A stretch of 64,000 nucleotides of DNA from JBBQVS01 sp964250765 (lineage in GTDB: Bacteria; Chloroflexota; Ktedonobacteria; Ktedonobacterales; Ktedonobacteraceae): contig CAXUHF010000005.1 of NCBI GenBank assembly GCA_964250765.1, positions 17,234-81,233 of the forward strand, read 5' to 3'. Positions 35,105-43,171 of this stretch are shown one piece after another. The translations under genes were made by a program, and so were the position numbers. The notes beneath the pieces were generated by a model. It did not search any database and was not told where the DNA came from. It saw only the letters and a list, made by a program, of their open reading frames with translations. Each line of letters opens with the position of its first letter. The stretch's first letter is position 1.

Positions 35105-36469
35105 ATGAATGCTCAAGATGTTGTGGAGCAAGCTCAGGCTGCCAACCTGCGTCTTGTACGTTTCTTGTATTGTGACAATGGCGGTATCATTCGAGGAAAA
35201 GCAACTCATGCGAGCAAGCTTGGGACGCGTATTACTGAGGGTATTGGTCAGACGCTGGCGATGCAAGCCTTTACTGGCGTTGAGTCGCTTGCCTCTGTTG
35301 AAGGAATGGGTCCAGTTGGTGAATTTCGTTTAACACCTGACCCTGCAACATTCACTGTTTTGCCTTACGCACCCCATACAGGTAGTATGTTATGTGACAT
35401 GATGCTCACTGATGGAACACCGTGGGAGGCGTGCCCACGTACCTTTCTCAAACGCATGATCGCTCGTCTTGCCGAGCAAGGGATGCGTGCAGAGGCGGCT
35501 GTTGAGCATGAGTTTTACCTGGCGCGTGAGGACGGAACAGGAATATATGTTCCCGCCGATTCCAGCCTTTGCTACAGCAGTATTGGTCTGGACGATCAGG
35601 CAGAGGTGATTGATGCTATTTTGACAGCACTTGAGGCACAAGGTATTTCTATTGAGTTGTTTCATACTGAACTTGGACCCTCGCAACAAGAGCTTTCAGT
35701 TCGGCACGCCAATGTTCTACGTTCCGCCGATAACGTGTGCCTCATCCGTGAAACGGTACGCAGTGTTGCTCGTAAATACAATCTTTTTGCCAGCTTTGCT
35801 CCCAAGCCATTCCTCGATCAAGCGGGTAGTGGAGCACATATTCATTTGAGTTTGTGGGGAACGCAAGGAAGTGAACGCGAACACACCAACTTGTTCTACA
35901 ATGCAGACAGACGCGGTGGTTTGAGCCAGTTAGGAACATATTTTATTGGTGGTGTCCTTCAGCATATTCGCGCGCTTGTAGCGATCACCTGTGCTAGTCC
36001 AAACTCATATCGTCGTTTGCTTCCGCACTATTGGAGTTCAGCTTACGGAGCCTATGGCTTCGATAACCGCGAAGGTGCGATTCGTGTACCTTCTGTCTAT
36101 AAAGGGCGTGAAGCGGATTCGATCAACCTAGAACTAAAAGCTGCCGATCATAGCGGCAACCCCTACCTTGCTATGGGTGCGTTCATCGCAGCCGGACTAG
36201 ATGGGATCAAGAACAAAATTGATCCAGGTGAACCACAGCAGGTCGATCCAGGAAATTATAGCGATGAAGAGCGCGAAAAACGTGGTATTCGTCGTCTCCC
36301 CACAACGTTTGACGAAGCTCTTGACGAGTTAGAGCACGATAGCGTGCTAAAAGAGGCACTGGGGCCATTGCTCGCAACATCCTATATTGCTGTCAAGCGT
36401 GCAGAGTCTGACTTTTTCAAAGAGAAGTCGGCAGAGGCAGAGACACTGCAACATTTCTATAAATATTAA
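35105..36469 (+). CDS. Glutamine synthetase-like gamma-glutamyl ligase (1)
   Basis: 454 residues with the glutamine-synthetase catalytic fold. AVEHEFYL (~140), FHTELGPSQQELSVRHAN (metal-binding Glu residues), GSGAHIHLSLW (the His of the GS active site), PNSYRRLLPHYW (substrate Arg) and the C-terminal NLELKAADHSGNPYLA are all present. Divergence from housekeeping GlnA and the neighbourhood of permeases point to a GS-like enzyme that joins glutamate to an amine, as PuuA or similar ligases do. The exact substrate is unknown. ATG 35105 follows GGAG; the gene is divergent from a permease. A terminator follows. Confidence 0.85.
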   Translation: MNAQDVVEQAQAANLRLVRFLYCDNGGIIRGKATHASKLGTRITEGIGQTLAMQAFTGVESLASVEGMGPVGEFRLTPDPATFTVLPYAPHTGSMLCDMMLTDGTPWEACPRTFLKRMIARLAEQGMRAEAAVEHEFYLAREDGTGIYVPADSSLCYSSIGLDDQAEVIDAILTALEAQGISIELFHTELGPSQQELSVRHANVLRSADNVCLIRETVRSVARKYNLFASFAPKPFLDQAGSGAHIHLSLWGTQGSEREHTNLFYNADRRGGLSQLGTYFIGGVLQHIRALVAITCASPNSYRRLLPHYWSSAYGAYGFDNREGAIRVPSVYKGREADSINLELKAADHSGNPYLAMGAFIAAGLDGIKNKIDPGEPQQVDPGNYSDEEREKRGIRRLPTTFDEALDELEHDSVLKEALGPLLATSYIAVKRAESDFFKEKSAEAETLQHFYKY

Positions 36470-36487
36470 TAACTCTATGAGCGAATA

Positions 36488-36520
36488 AGGAAAGCTGTAA
36501 AATCTTACTACAGCTTTCCT
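36488..36520. terminator. Bidirectional hairpin, 12-bp stem
   Basis: AGGAAAGCTGTA (36488-36499) and TACAGCTTTCCT (36509-36520) form a perfect stem with a 9-base loop. It lies after the GS-like gene and covers the stop codon (36508-36510) of the convergent permease. Confidence 0.75.
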
Positions 36521-38016
36521 TGCTCACTCATATTTTCCCAGAGGGCTTCACTATTTGCCAGTGCACTACCAATTCCCGCTACAACGAGACAGACGACTGT
36601 TATGCCACCGACAATATACCACCAGTGGGAGTTGTCGATTTGATTGGGAATCAAGCTATAAACGAGTGTACCTACAATACTAACAAGACAGGTAACTGTG
36701 CCCAGAACAATAGCTAGCCATAAAACAGGCATGGGGAAGATACGTTTAGTGTGAAATGCTTGGCGATCATTGAAATAAAATTTCGTAAGGTTAATGAAGA
36801 GGAATGCAGTTGAGATGGCCCAAACGAGTGTTGAAGCTGATATTACTACATTGTAGACATCGGAATTAAGCGTGGCTGCGTTGGCGGAACTGCCGAACAG
36901 TGGCACAACGAAATAGATGATCGCTGTAAAGACCATTGCTGTCACCGTCTGAAGGATAATCGCATTAGCAGGTACACGATGCTTGTTAAGCCGTGCGATT
37001 TTCACTGGCAGATATTGGTCAATACCTCCTACCAGGAGAAGACGCGCATAGGCGTAGTTGTAGACCGCGGGAGTCACCACGAAGTTGAACATGACGAGAA
37101 GTGCGACGATAGCTCCCATCAGCTTGCCGAACACAGTATCTACCGTCATAACGAGAACAAATGCATTGCCACTTTGTGCTGTTCCTTGCACAACTAAAAT
37201 GCCGAGAGTAGTTACAAAGTAGCCAATGAAGACAAGCAACGTTCCCCAGAGTAAATGGCGTGTCACAACCTTATGTTTTGTGATCTCACCGCCCATGTTA
37301 AGCGGTGCTTCAGCACCAAGATATGCCTGTGTGATAAATCCAAACAGTGCAAGTGCATAATACCCTTTGGCACTCAAAGTCAAACCCCAATCGGTCGGTG
37401 TAGTAAAACTGGTTGCAGAATGATGGCCTTGTAGCAGTGATACGACTCCTGCAGACCCTACCAGGAGGACAGCTAGAAATGCGATAACGAGTGTCACATT
37501 GACTATGGTAAGAACGGTACGTAAAGGCTGAACAGCGAGAACGCCTGAAAAGGCAAGCAGAAATACAAGAACAAGTCCTTGCTGCCAGGGTTGAACAAGC
37601 CATGCTGGATTCAACCCTTGTATGTAACCAACGACCACACTCGATGCTGTGACCATCAACAGGATACAGGGGAACCATGCACAGAAGGCGACGAAAAAAC
37701 TCCAATAGCCCCCAAAGGCTTTGTGGGTCCAGTTGTAGAGAGAGCCTTCGTGGGGAAACATATGGCCTAGCTGAGCCGTAACAATTGTGCAAGGAATAAA
37801 AAAGGTGATGCCACCGATAATCCAGAAGGTAAATGTGCCTGCCCCAGCTTGAATCGCTGAAGCAACATTTGTGCTGAAAAAGATGATAAGTACAAATGTT
37901 GCCGTCATGCCAAATGTACCCGCAACATGTGGCATTGTCTCGACTGTATATGTTTCCGAAACTAAATCATTATTTCGCGCTAACTTGTCCTCTGGCTGGC
38001 TGTATGTAGCCGTCAT
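36508..38016 (-). CDS. APC-family amino-acid permease (paralogue 3)
   Basis: 502 residues, ~12 transmembrane helices. Start 38016 (MTATYSQPEDK) is supported by AAGGAAA at 7 bases; a longer frame to 38082 lacks such support. Segments: VTAQLGHMFPHEGSLYNWTHK, GAEAPLNMGGEI and RLLLVGGIDQYLPVKIARLN. It is close to the permease at 33234-34760, so a local duplication is likely. The stop codon lies inside the terminator hairpin. It is divergent from the fourth permease. Confidence 0.88.
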   Translation of the reverse strand: MTATYSQPEDKLARNNDLVSETYTVETMPHVAGTFGMTATFVLIIFFSTNVASAIQAGAGTFTFWIIGGITFFIPCTIVTAQLGHMFPHEGSLYNWTHKAFGGYWSFFVAFCAWFPCILLMVTASSVVVGYIQGLNPAWLVQPWQQGLVLVFLLAFSGVLAVQPLRTVLTIVNVTLVIAFLAVLLVGSAGVVSLLQGHHSATSFTTPTDWGLTLSAKGYYALALFGFITQAYLGAEAPLNMGGEITKHKVVTRHLLWGTLLVFIGYFVTTLGILVVQGTAQSGNAFVLVMTVDTVFGKLMGAIVALLVMFNFVVTPAVYNYAYARLLLVGGIDQYLPVKIARLNKHRVPANAIILQTVTAMVFTAIIYFVVPLFGSSANAATLNSDVYNVVISASTLVWAISTAFLFINLTKFYFNDRQAFHTKRIFPMPVLWLAIVLGTVTCLVSIVGTLVYSLIPNQIDNSHWWYIVGGITVVCLVVAGIGSALANSEALWENMSEQGKL

Positions 38017-38459
38017 ATTGTTTTCCTTTTGCTTTAGGAGATACTTATTCGTGTATACCAATACATGGTACGTAAGAGACAAATTTTTGATAGAAATAAA
38101 GTGATAGAGCGATTTATGTAACCTTACTAAGGATACTCTAGAGTGTTTAAGAATAATGAATAATAGATCATGTATAGTACAAATTTCCTATATGTGAATA
38201 ATCACCACTCTTGTCAGAATGGTACTTGACGAAAACCTCGACTTAATAGACAATAGGGAAAGTTACACAATCTTGATGTGTATGCGCTTCTTGATATATG
38301 TAGTAAAAATTACTTCATCATACTGTGAAACAGATGTAGAAAGAAGGTGATACATCGAATATTTTCGATGTTAACAAAACTTCGTGGCTTCCTTTGGGAA
38401 TGGTGTCCTAACACATGTTTTCCTTTCCACATAGTGTAGCGTCTTTTAGGAGGTATCGC
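38017..38459. promoter_or_regulatory. Divergent promoter region between two permeases
   Basis: 443 bases. The palindrome ACTCTAGAGT occupies 38135-38144, within a longer ATACTCTAGAGTGTT that includes the reverse complement of AACACTCTA (38139-38147). This repeats a motif from the earlier divergent region at 34893. AGGAGGT (38448-38454) is the ribosome-binding site for the rightward permease. Confidence 0.5.
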
Positions 38460-40106
38460 ATGGCATTATCTCGTCGTCCTGGCAATGAGGACCTCATCGC
38501 GCAAGATATCAAGCGTTTGCATGGTATGGGCTATGCCCAGGAATTATTTCGCACGATGGGTGGTTTCTCGAACTTCGCTATTTCCTTCACCATCATCTCC
38601 GTATTAAGCGGTTGCTTAACTCTTTTTTACACAGGCATCACAACCTCTGGTTTTGCTGCTGGCTCAATTGGCTGGCCTCTCGTAACAGTGTTTGTTGTCA
38701 TCGTTGCTTTAGGAATGGCAGAGCTAGCTTCAGCCTACCCGACGGCTGGCGGCTTATATTACTGGGCTTCTCAGTTAGGTGGGCCTGGATGGGGCTGGTT
38801 CACGGGCTGGTTCAATCTTATTGGTCAGGTGGCGGTAACTGCTGGCATCGACTACGGTTTAGCCGTCTCGGTTGATGTGTTGCTCAATGCGTGGTTTCCA
38901 CATTTTCCTGCAACACTTGGTTCTGTTCTGGCTATTGATCCTGCGACACAGTGGACAACACTAGCAATTTATGCCATTGTGCTTGCATTACATGCCTTCC
39001 TCAACATCTTTGGAGTGCGCATTGTTGCTCGTTTAAATGATGTGAGTGTGTGGTGGCATATCGTCGGTGTCCTCTTAATTGGTGGGGGCGTCGTTGTTGC
39101 TGCATTAGCCTCTCAGCAATTTGGTGGTACAAACTTTGCAAACCATGTAGCCGCTCAACCACTAAATAGTGCAGGAACGCTCTTCAGTGCTAACCCTAAG
39201 TTCAATGCAACCGGCTTTCCCATCTGGTATGCGTTTTTACTAGGACTGCTCCTAGCACAATATACATATACAGGCTATGATGCTTCAGCGCATATGACCG
39301 AGGAGACTGTCGGTGCAGCCACGAGGGCACCGTGGGGCGTTGTGATGTCAGTGGTTGTTTCGGCATTCGCTGGTTACATAGTGCTTATGGGCTTGCTCGC
39401 TGCGGCTCCCGATCTTGTGAAAGCAGCAGGCTACATCAATCCAGTACTTTATATTCTCGAAAGTCGTCTTGGATTTGTGCTGGGAACACTGTTTTTCGCC
39501 GTTGCTGTTGGTGCGCAGTTCTTTTGTGGTATGTCTTCAATCACCACAAATTCACGCATGATCTACGCATTCTCACGTGATGGGGCGGTGCCTTTCTCGA
39601 ATCTATGGCATCATTTGGATAGTGGGCGTACACCACGCAACGCAATTATCCTGGCAGCTGTGGCTGCATTTGTGCTTGCCATTCCGACAGTATTTAACTT
39701 TGCTGCCTACGTTGCGATTACATCGATTGCAGTCATTGGCTTGTACATCTCTTATGTCTTGCCCATTCTCCTGCGCTTGATGGCAAAGGAATTCCACCAT
39801 GGTCCCTGGCATTTGGGAGCGTGGAGTAGACCAATTGGTATCATTTCGGTGCTATGGGTCGTCTTCATCTCGATACTGTTCATGCTTCCTACCATCACAC
39901 CTATCACTGCTGTTACATTCAACTATACACCAGTTGTGGTGCTAGGAACGCTCGTGATTCTGGTCATCTGGTGGATGGTCAGCGTTCGGCATTGGTTCAA
40001 AGGTCCTCATGTGCAAGGTTCGGAGAGCGAACTGGGTGCTATTGAGCGGAGCTTTGGTGAGACAACGCGCGTTGATGTAGAAGGTGCAGCTGGAGGCGGT
40101 GAGTAA
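38460..40106 (+). CDS. APC-family amino-acid permease (GABA/AAT-like)
   Basis: 548 residues, ~12 transmembrane helices. The start is ATG 38460 with AGGAGGT just upstream; the frame is open to 38415. MGGFSNFAISFTIISVLSG near the N-terminus, AELASAYPTAGGLYYWASQL and YTGYDASAHMTEETVGA are typical of the GABA/UGA4-like branch, different from the other three permeases of the island. It probably takes up an amino acid, GABA or choline-like substrate. It is followed by a palindrome and then the SDR and second GS-like gene on the same strand. Confidence 0.88.
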   Translation: MALSRRPGNEDLIAQDIKRLHGMGYAQELFRTMGGFSNFAISFTIISVLSGCLTLFYTGITTSGFAAGSIGWPLVTVFVVIVALGMAELASAYPTAGGLYYWASQLGGPGWGWFTGWFNLIGQVAVTAGIDYGLAVSVDVLLNAWFPHFPATLGSVLAIDPATQWTTLAIYAIVLALHAFLNIFGVRIVARLNDVSVWWHIVGVLLIGGGVVVAALASQQFGGTNFANHVAAQPLNSAGTLFSANPKFNATGFPIWYAFLLGLLLAQYTYTGYDASAHMTEETVGAATRAPWGVVMSVVVSAFAGYIVLMGLLAAAPDLVKAAGYINPVLYILESRLGFVLGTLFFAVAVGAQFFCGMSSITTNSRMIYAFSRDGAVPFSNLWHHLDSGRTPRNAIILAAVAAFVLAIPTVFNFAAYVAITSIAVIGLYISYVLPILLRLMAKEFHHGPWHLGAWSRPIGIISVLWVVFISILFMLPTITPITAVTFNYTPVVVLGTLVILVIWWMVSVRHWFKGPHVQGSESELGAIERSFGETTRVDVEGAAGGGE

Positions 40107-40121
40107 AGTTTTGTTAGTTGA

Positions 40122-40177
40122 ATGAATGACGTATTGCATCCTCTCATGCATATGAGAGGATGCAATACGTCATTCAT
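40122..40177. repeat. Perfect 26-bp inverted repeat
   Basis: Arms 40122-40147 and 40152-40177 (ATGAATGACGTATTGCATCC...) with a 4-base loop GCAT. It follows the permease by 15 bases, on the same strand as the SDR. It may terminate or attenuate transcription into the SDR-ligase pair. No T-run follows. Confidence 0.75.
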
Positions 40178-40211
40178 ACATATGTAGAACATAAAGCAAG
40201 AGGTGCTGTGT

Positions 40212-40976
40212 ATGCGAATAGCGAACAAAGTTGCGATCATTACAGGTGCGGCAGGAGGTATGGGACAGGCGGCAGCAGAGTTGTTTACACAAGAGGGTGC
40301 TAGTGTTGTCGTGACCGATGTGAACGTAGCAGCAGGCGAGGAGACTGTCAAAAGCATCCGCAATGCTGGGGGAAAAGCACTATTTGTCAAAGCGAATGTT
40401 GCTAATGAAGATGAAGTCAAGGCGATGGTCGAGACGACTATAGACACATTTGGTCGTGTGGATATTCTCTATAACAATGCAGGCATTATGCCTACGGATG
40501 ATGGAAGCGTAACCGATATAAGCGAGGCGGTTTGGGATAGAGTATTGGATGTGAATCTGAAAAGTGCTTTTCTTTGTTCCAAGTATGTGGTGCCACACAT
40601 GGTGAAGCAAGGACAAGGGTCTATTGTTAATATCGCATCGTTCGTAGCATTCATGGGCTGTACTGTGCCGCAAGATGCCTATACCACGTCTAAAGGTGGC
40701 TTACTCGCGTTAACAAAGTCTCTTGCGGTACAATACGGACGGCACAACATTCGCTGTAATGCAATCTGTCCTGGTCCTATCGAAACGCCCCTGTTACGGA
40801 CGCTTTGGACCGATGAGGATGCGAGAAACACACGTCTTCATCGTATTCCGTTAGGACGCTTTGGTGAGGCAAGAGACATTATTTATATGGCGTTATACCT
40901 CGCCTCCGATGAGTCTGCATGGACAACGGGAGCTTGGCTCATGGTAGATGGAGGAATTTCATCAAACTATTTTTAG
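40212..40976 (+). CDS. Short-chain dehydrogenase/reductase
   Basis: 254 residues of the classical SDR family. NAD(P)-binding TGAAGGMGQ near the N-terminus, NNAGIM, the catalytic Ser region IVNIASFVAF, the Y-x3-K motif (DAYTTSKGG) and the C-terminal WTTGAWLMVDGG are present. It oxidises or reduces an alcohol/ketone substrate of the pathway. ATG 40212 is chosen because AGAGGT lies 7 bases upstream; a GTG at 40203 is in frame. It precedes the second GS-like gene by 35 bases, in a likely operon. Confidence 0.9.
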   Translation: MRIANKVAIITGAAGGMGQAAAELFTQEGASVVVTDVNVAAGEETVKSIRNAGGKALFVKANVANEDEVKAMVETTIDTFGRVDILYNNAGIMPTDDGSVTDISEAVWDRVLDVNLKSAFLCSKYVVPHMVKQGQGSIVNIASFVAFMGCTVPQDAYTTSKGGLLALTKSLAVQYGRHNIRCNAICPGPIETPLLRTLWTDEDARNTRLHRIPLGRFGEARDIIYMALYLASDESAWTTGAWLMVDGGISSNYF

Positions 40977-41011
40977 CGTGCTTGACGTATTTTTTAGAAA
41001 GGGTGTAAATT

Positions 41012-42397
41012 ATGGATATAGCTGCTATTAAGCAACTTGTAGAGCAAGGGAAAATTGAGTATGTCAAGGTCGGTGCTGCTGATATAGAGGGAGTGTATCG
41101 TGGTAAGCGTGTAGCCGCAAAGTTTTTTCTTGACTCATTATCAGATGGCTTTGCGCAATGTGATGTACTCTTCGGCTGGGATATAGCCGAGAATGTGCTT
41201 CCCAATCTCAAATTTAGTAACTGGGAGCGTGGTTTTGCTGATATTGTGATGAAGCCAGACCTTGCAACTTTTGCTCCGGTGCCGTGGGAGGAAAATGTCT
41301 ATTCTTGCATCTGCGATTTGTGGTCAGAGCACGGCGAACGTGTCACTATTTCTCCTCGCTACATCCTCAATACTTTGGTGGAACGCGCACGTTCGCTTGG
41401 TTTTGAGCCAATGTCAGCGTCCGAATTAGAATTTCGTTTCTTCCGTGAAAATATGGTCTCGTTGCGCGAAAAGGACTTCGGACCAAACTTGACGCCACTG
41501 AATCCAGGAATGAACTGTTATGCCATCAGTCAGGCGAGTGCTGATGATCAATTGCTTGGACGCATTGCCCGCATGATGCGCGACTCTGGTGTCGAAATTG
41601 AGGGTTACAACCGCGAGCACGGCCCAGGCATGTACGAAATGAATATTCACTATTCCGATGCACTTACGGCTGCTGATAGAACGATGCTTTTCAAAACAGG
41701 GGTAAAAGAAATCTGCCATCAGCTAGATTATACGGCATCGTTTATGGCGAAATGGAGCGATCAAGAGGACGGTAGTAGTGGACACTCCCATATGAGCCTC
41801 TGGGATCGCAACCTGGAAAGAAATGTCTTTTGGGATGAGAGCGCAGAAGGGCATATGTCTACCACCATGCGCCAGTTTCTTGCAGGCGTATTGAACAAGC
41901 TCCCTGAATTCATGGTGCTATACGCGCCTGTCATTAACTCCTACAAGCGTTACATAGAGGGAACGTGGGCACCTCTAAACACAACGTGGGGTATGGACAA
42001 TCGCACCTGTTCTGTACGTATTATCAACAATGGCAAACGTGCAATCCGTCTTGAAAATCGCGTACCAGGGGCTGATGCAAACTTCTATCTGGTTTTCTCT
42101 GCGATGCTGGCGAGTGGGCTTTATGGCATAGAACGCAAATTAGAGCTACCTGCACGTCTTGATGGAAATGCATATGATCCTGCAACTGTGACAAAAGCTC
42201 TTGCCGAAGGACGCATTCAAGCACTGGCACGAAACCTGACTGATGCGACACGTTTGTTCGAGAATAGTGACGTGGCGAAAGAGTACCTGGGAGCGGATTT
42301 CGTTGAACACTTTGCTGCTACACGGCATTGGGAAGTGAAGGAATATGAGAAGGCAGTTACAAACTGGGATCGTCGCCGCTATCTTGAATTAATTTAG
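41012..42397 (+). CDS. Glutamine synthetase-like gamma-glutamyl ligase (2)
   Basis: 461 residues with GS signatures: ELEFRFF, REHGPGMYEMNIHYSDAL (metal-binding Glu), GSSGHSHMSLWD (active-site His), NSYKRYIEGTWAP and RLENRVPGADANFYLV. It differs in sequence from the first GS-like gene and from typical GlnA, so it is probably a gamma-glutamyl-amine ligase of another subfamily. AAAGGGTG precedes ATG 41012. Together with SDR and permeases it suggests breakdown of an amine via a gamma-glutamylated intermediate. It is followed by a family A-like palindrome. Confidence 0.85.
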   Translation: MDIAAIKQLVEQGKIEYVKVGAADIEGVYRGKRVAAKFFLDSLSDGFAQCDVLFGWDIAENVLPNLKFSNWERGFADIVMKPDLATFAPVPWEENVYSCICDLWSEHGERVTISPRYILNTLVERARSLGFEPMSASELEFRFFRENMVSLREKDFGPNLTPLNPGMNCYAISQASADDQLLGRIARMMRDSGVEIEGYNREHGPGMYEMNIHYSDALTAADRTMLFKTGVKEICHQLDYTASFMAKWSDQEDGSSGHSHMSLWDRNLERNVFWDESAEGHMSTTMRQFLAGVLNKLPEFMVLYAPVINSYKRYIEGTWAPLNTTWGMDNRTCSVRIINNGKRAIRLENRVPGADANFYLVFSAMLASGLYGIERKLELPARLDGNAYDPATVTKALAEGRIQALARNLTDATRLFENSDVAKEYLGADFVEHFAATRHWEVKEYEKAVTNWDRRRYLELI

Positions 42398-42406
42398 TAG
42401 TGCAAT

Positions 42407-42481
42407 TGTAGGAGTCTAATTTATTGCACCCTCGCCTAGCCTCACAGGTCGAACAAGAATGTAATAAATTAGACCCCTACA
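42407..42481. repeat. Family A-like palindrome, 22-bp arms
   Basis: Arms 42407-42428 (TGTAGGAGTCTAATTTATTGCA) and 42460-42481 pair at 20 of 22 positions, the two exceptions being G-U compatible. The outer TGTAGGAG.CT and the ATTTATT core resemble the elements at 14605 and 18099, with AATTTATTGC in place of AATTCATTAC. It lies between the convergent GS-like and YtxH-like genes. Confidence 0.65.
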
Positions 42482-42496
42482 GTCGCATAACATATC

Positions 42497-43033
42497 TTAG
42501 AGGTTAGGTTTTGTCTCTGGGTCTACATACTCAGGGTATGCACTTGGAAATGGAGCACTTGTCACTGTATTTGCTGTTGTTGCAGGATTTGTTGTGCCTG
42601 TTGTTGAAGCTGTTGTGCTTGTTGTCGAAGCACTGTTCGCCTTCGCAGAGGCTGCAGTCTGCTTTGTTGTGTCAGCAACATCTTGACCGGTTTGTTTCAC
42701 TGTTGAGGCAGCATTTTGTGCAATGTCGCTCAGGTTGTTCGCAGAGCCTTTGACAGTTGAGGTAGCATTCTGAGCAATATCACTCAAATTGCTTGCCGAA
42801 CTCTTAACGGTAGAAGCTGCTTGCTGTGCATAGTCCTTCAAATTATTAGCACTCTTTGATACTGTATTTGAGACCTGCTGCGTATACTGGCTCAACTGCT
42901 CATTTTGTGGTAGTGAATTGCTTAACTCTGAGAAACGCTGTGCAAGCATTTTGCGGAACTCTTCACCGCGCATAGGCGCAACGAGTAAACCAATTCCGGC
43001 ACCAACAAGTATACCTTTAAAAAAATTGTTCAT
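42497..43033 (-). CDS. YtxH-like protein with four 18-residue repeats
   Basis: 178 residues. The N-terminal helix (KGILVGAGIGLLVAP, 6-20) followed by RGEEFR is the YtxH/gas-vesicle-like pattern of small stress-related proteins. Residues 58-129 are four tandem 18-residue repeats: VSKSANNLKDYAQQAAST, then VKSSASNLSDIAQNATST, VKGSANNLSDIAQNAAST and VKQTGQDVADTTKQTAAS. An amphipathic helix of five turns fits each repeat. A Thr/Ala/Ser-rich tail with Pro ends the protein. The start has AGGAGATG upstream. It might be membrane-linked with a helical stalk. No other function is suggested. Confidence 0.75.
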   Translation of the reverse strand: MNNFFKGILVGAGIGLLVAPMRGEEFRKMLAQRFSELSNSLPQNEQLSQYTQQVSNTVSKSANNLKDYAQQAASTVKSSASNLSDIAQNATSTVKGSANNLSDIAQNAASTVKQTGQDVADTTKQTAASAKANSASTTSTTASTTGTTNPATTANTVTSAPFPSAYPEYVDPETKPNL

Positions 43034-43171
43034 CCTTAAACATCTCCTCTTTTTTGTTTATAAATCCTACGCAATAGAAATACCGCGTAGTACATTCTTT
43101 ATATAGATTACACATAGGTATCTGCATAGAACACGAATGATATGGGCAAGAAGTTTCATTTACGACACCTA

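Noticed and set aside
811..42481. CRISPR array made of the palindromes
   Set aside because: Palindromes are dispersed, differ in sequence and have no regular spacers or cas genes.
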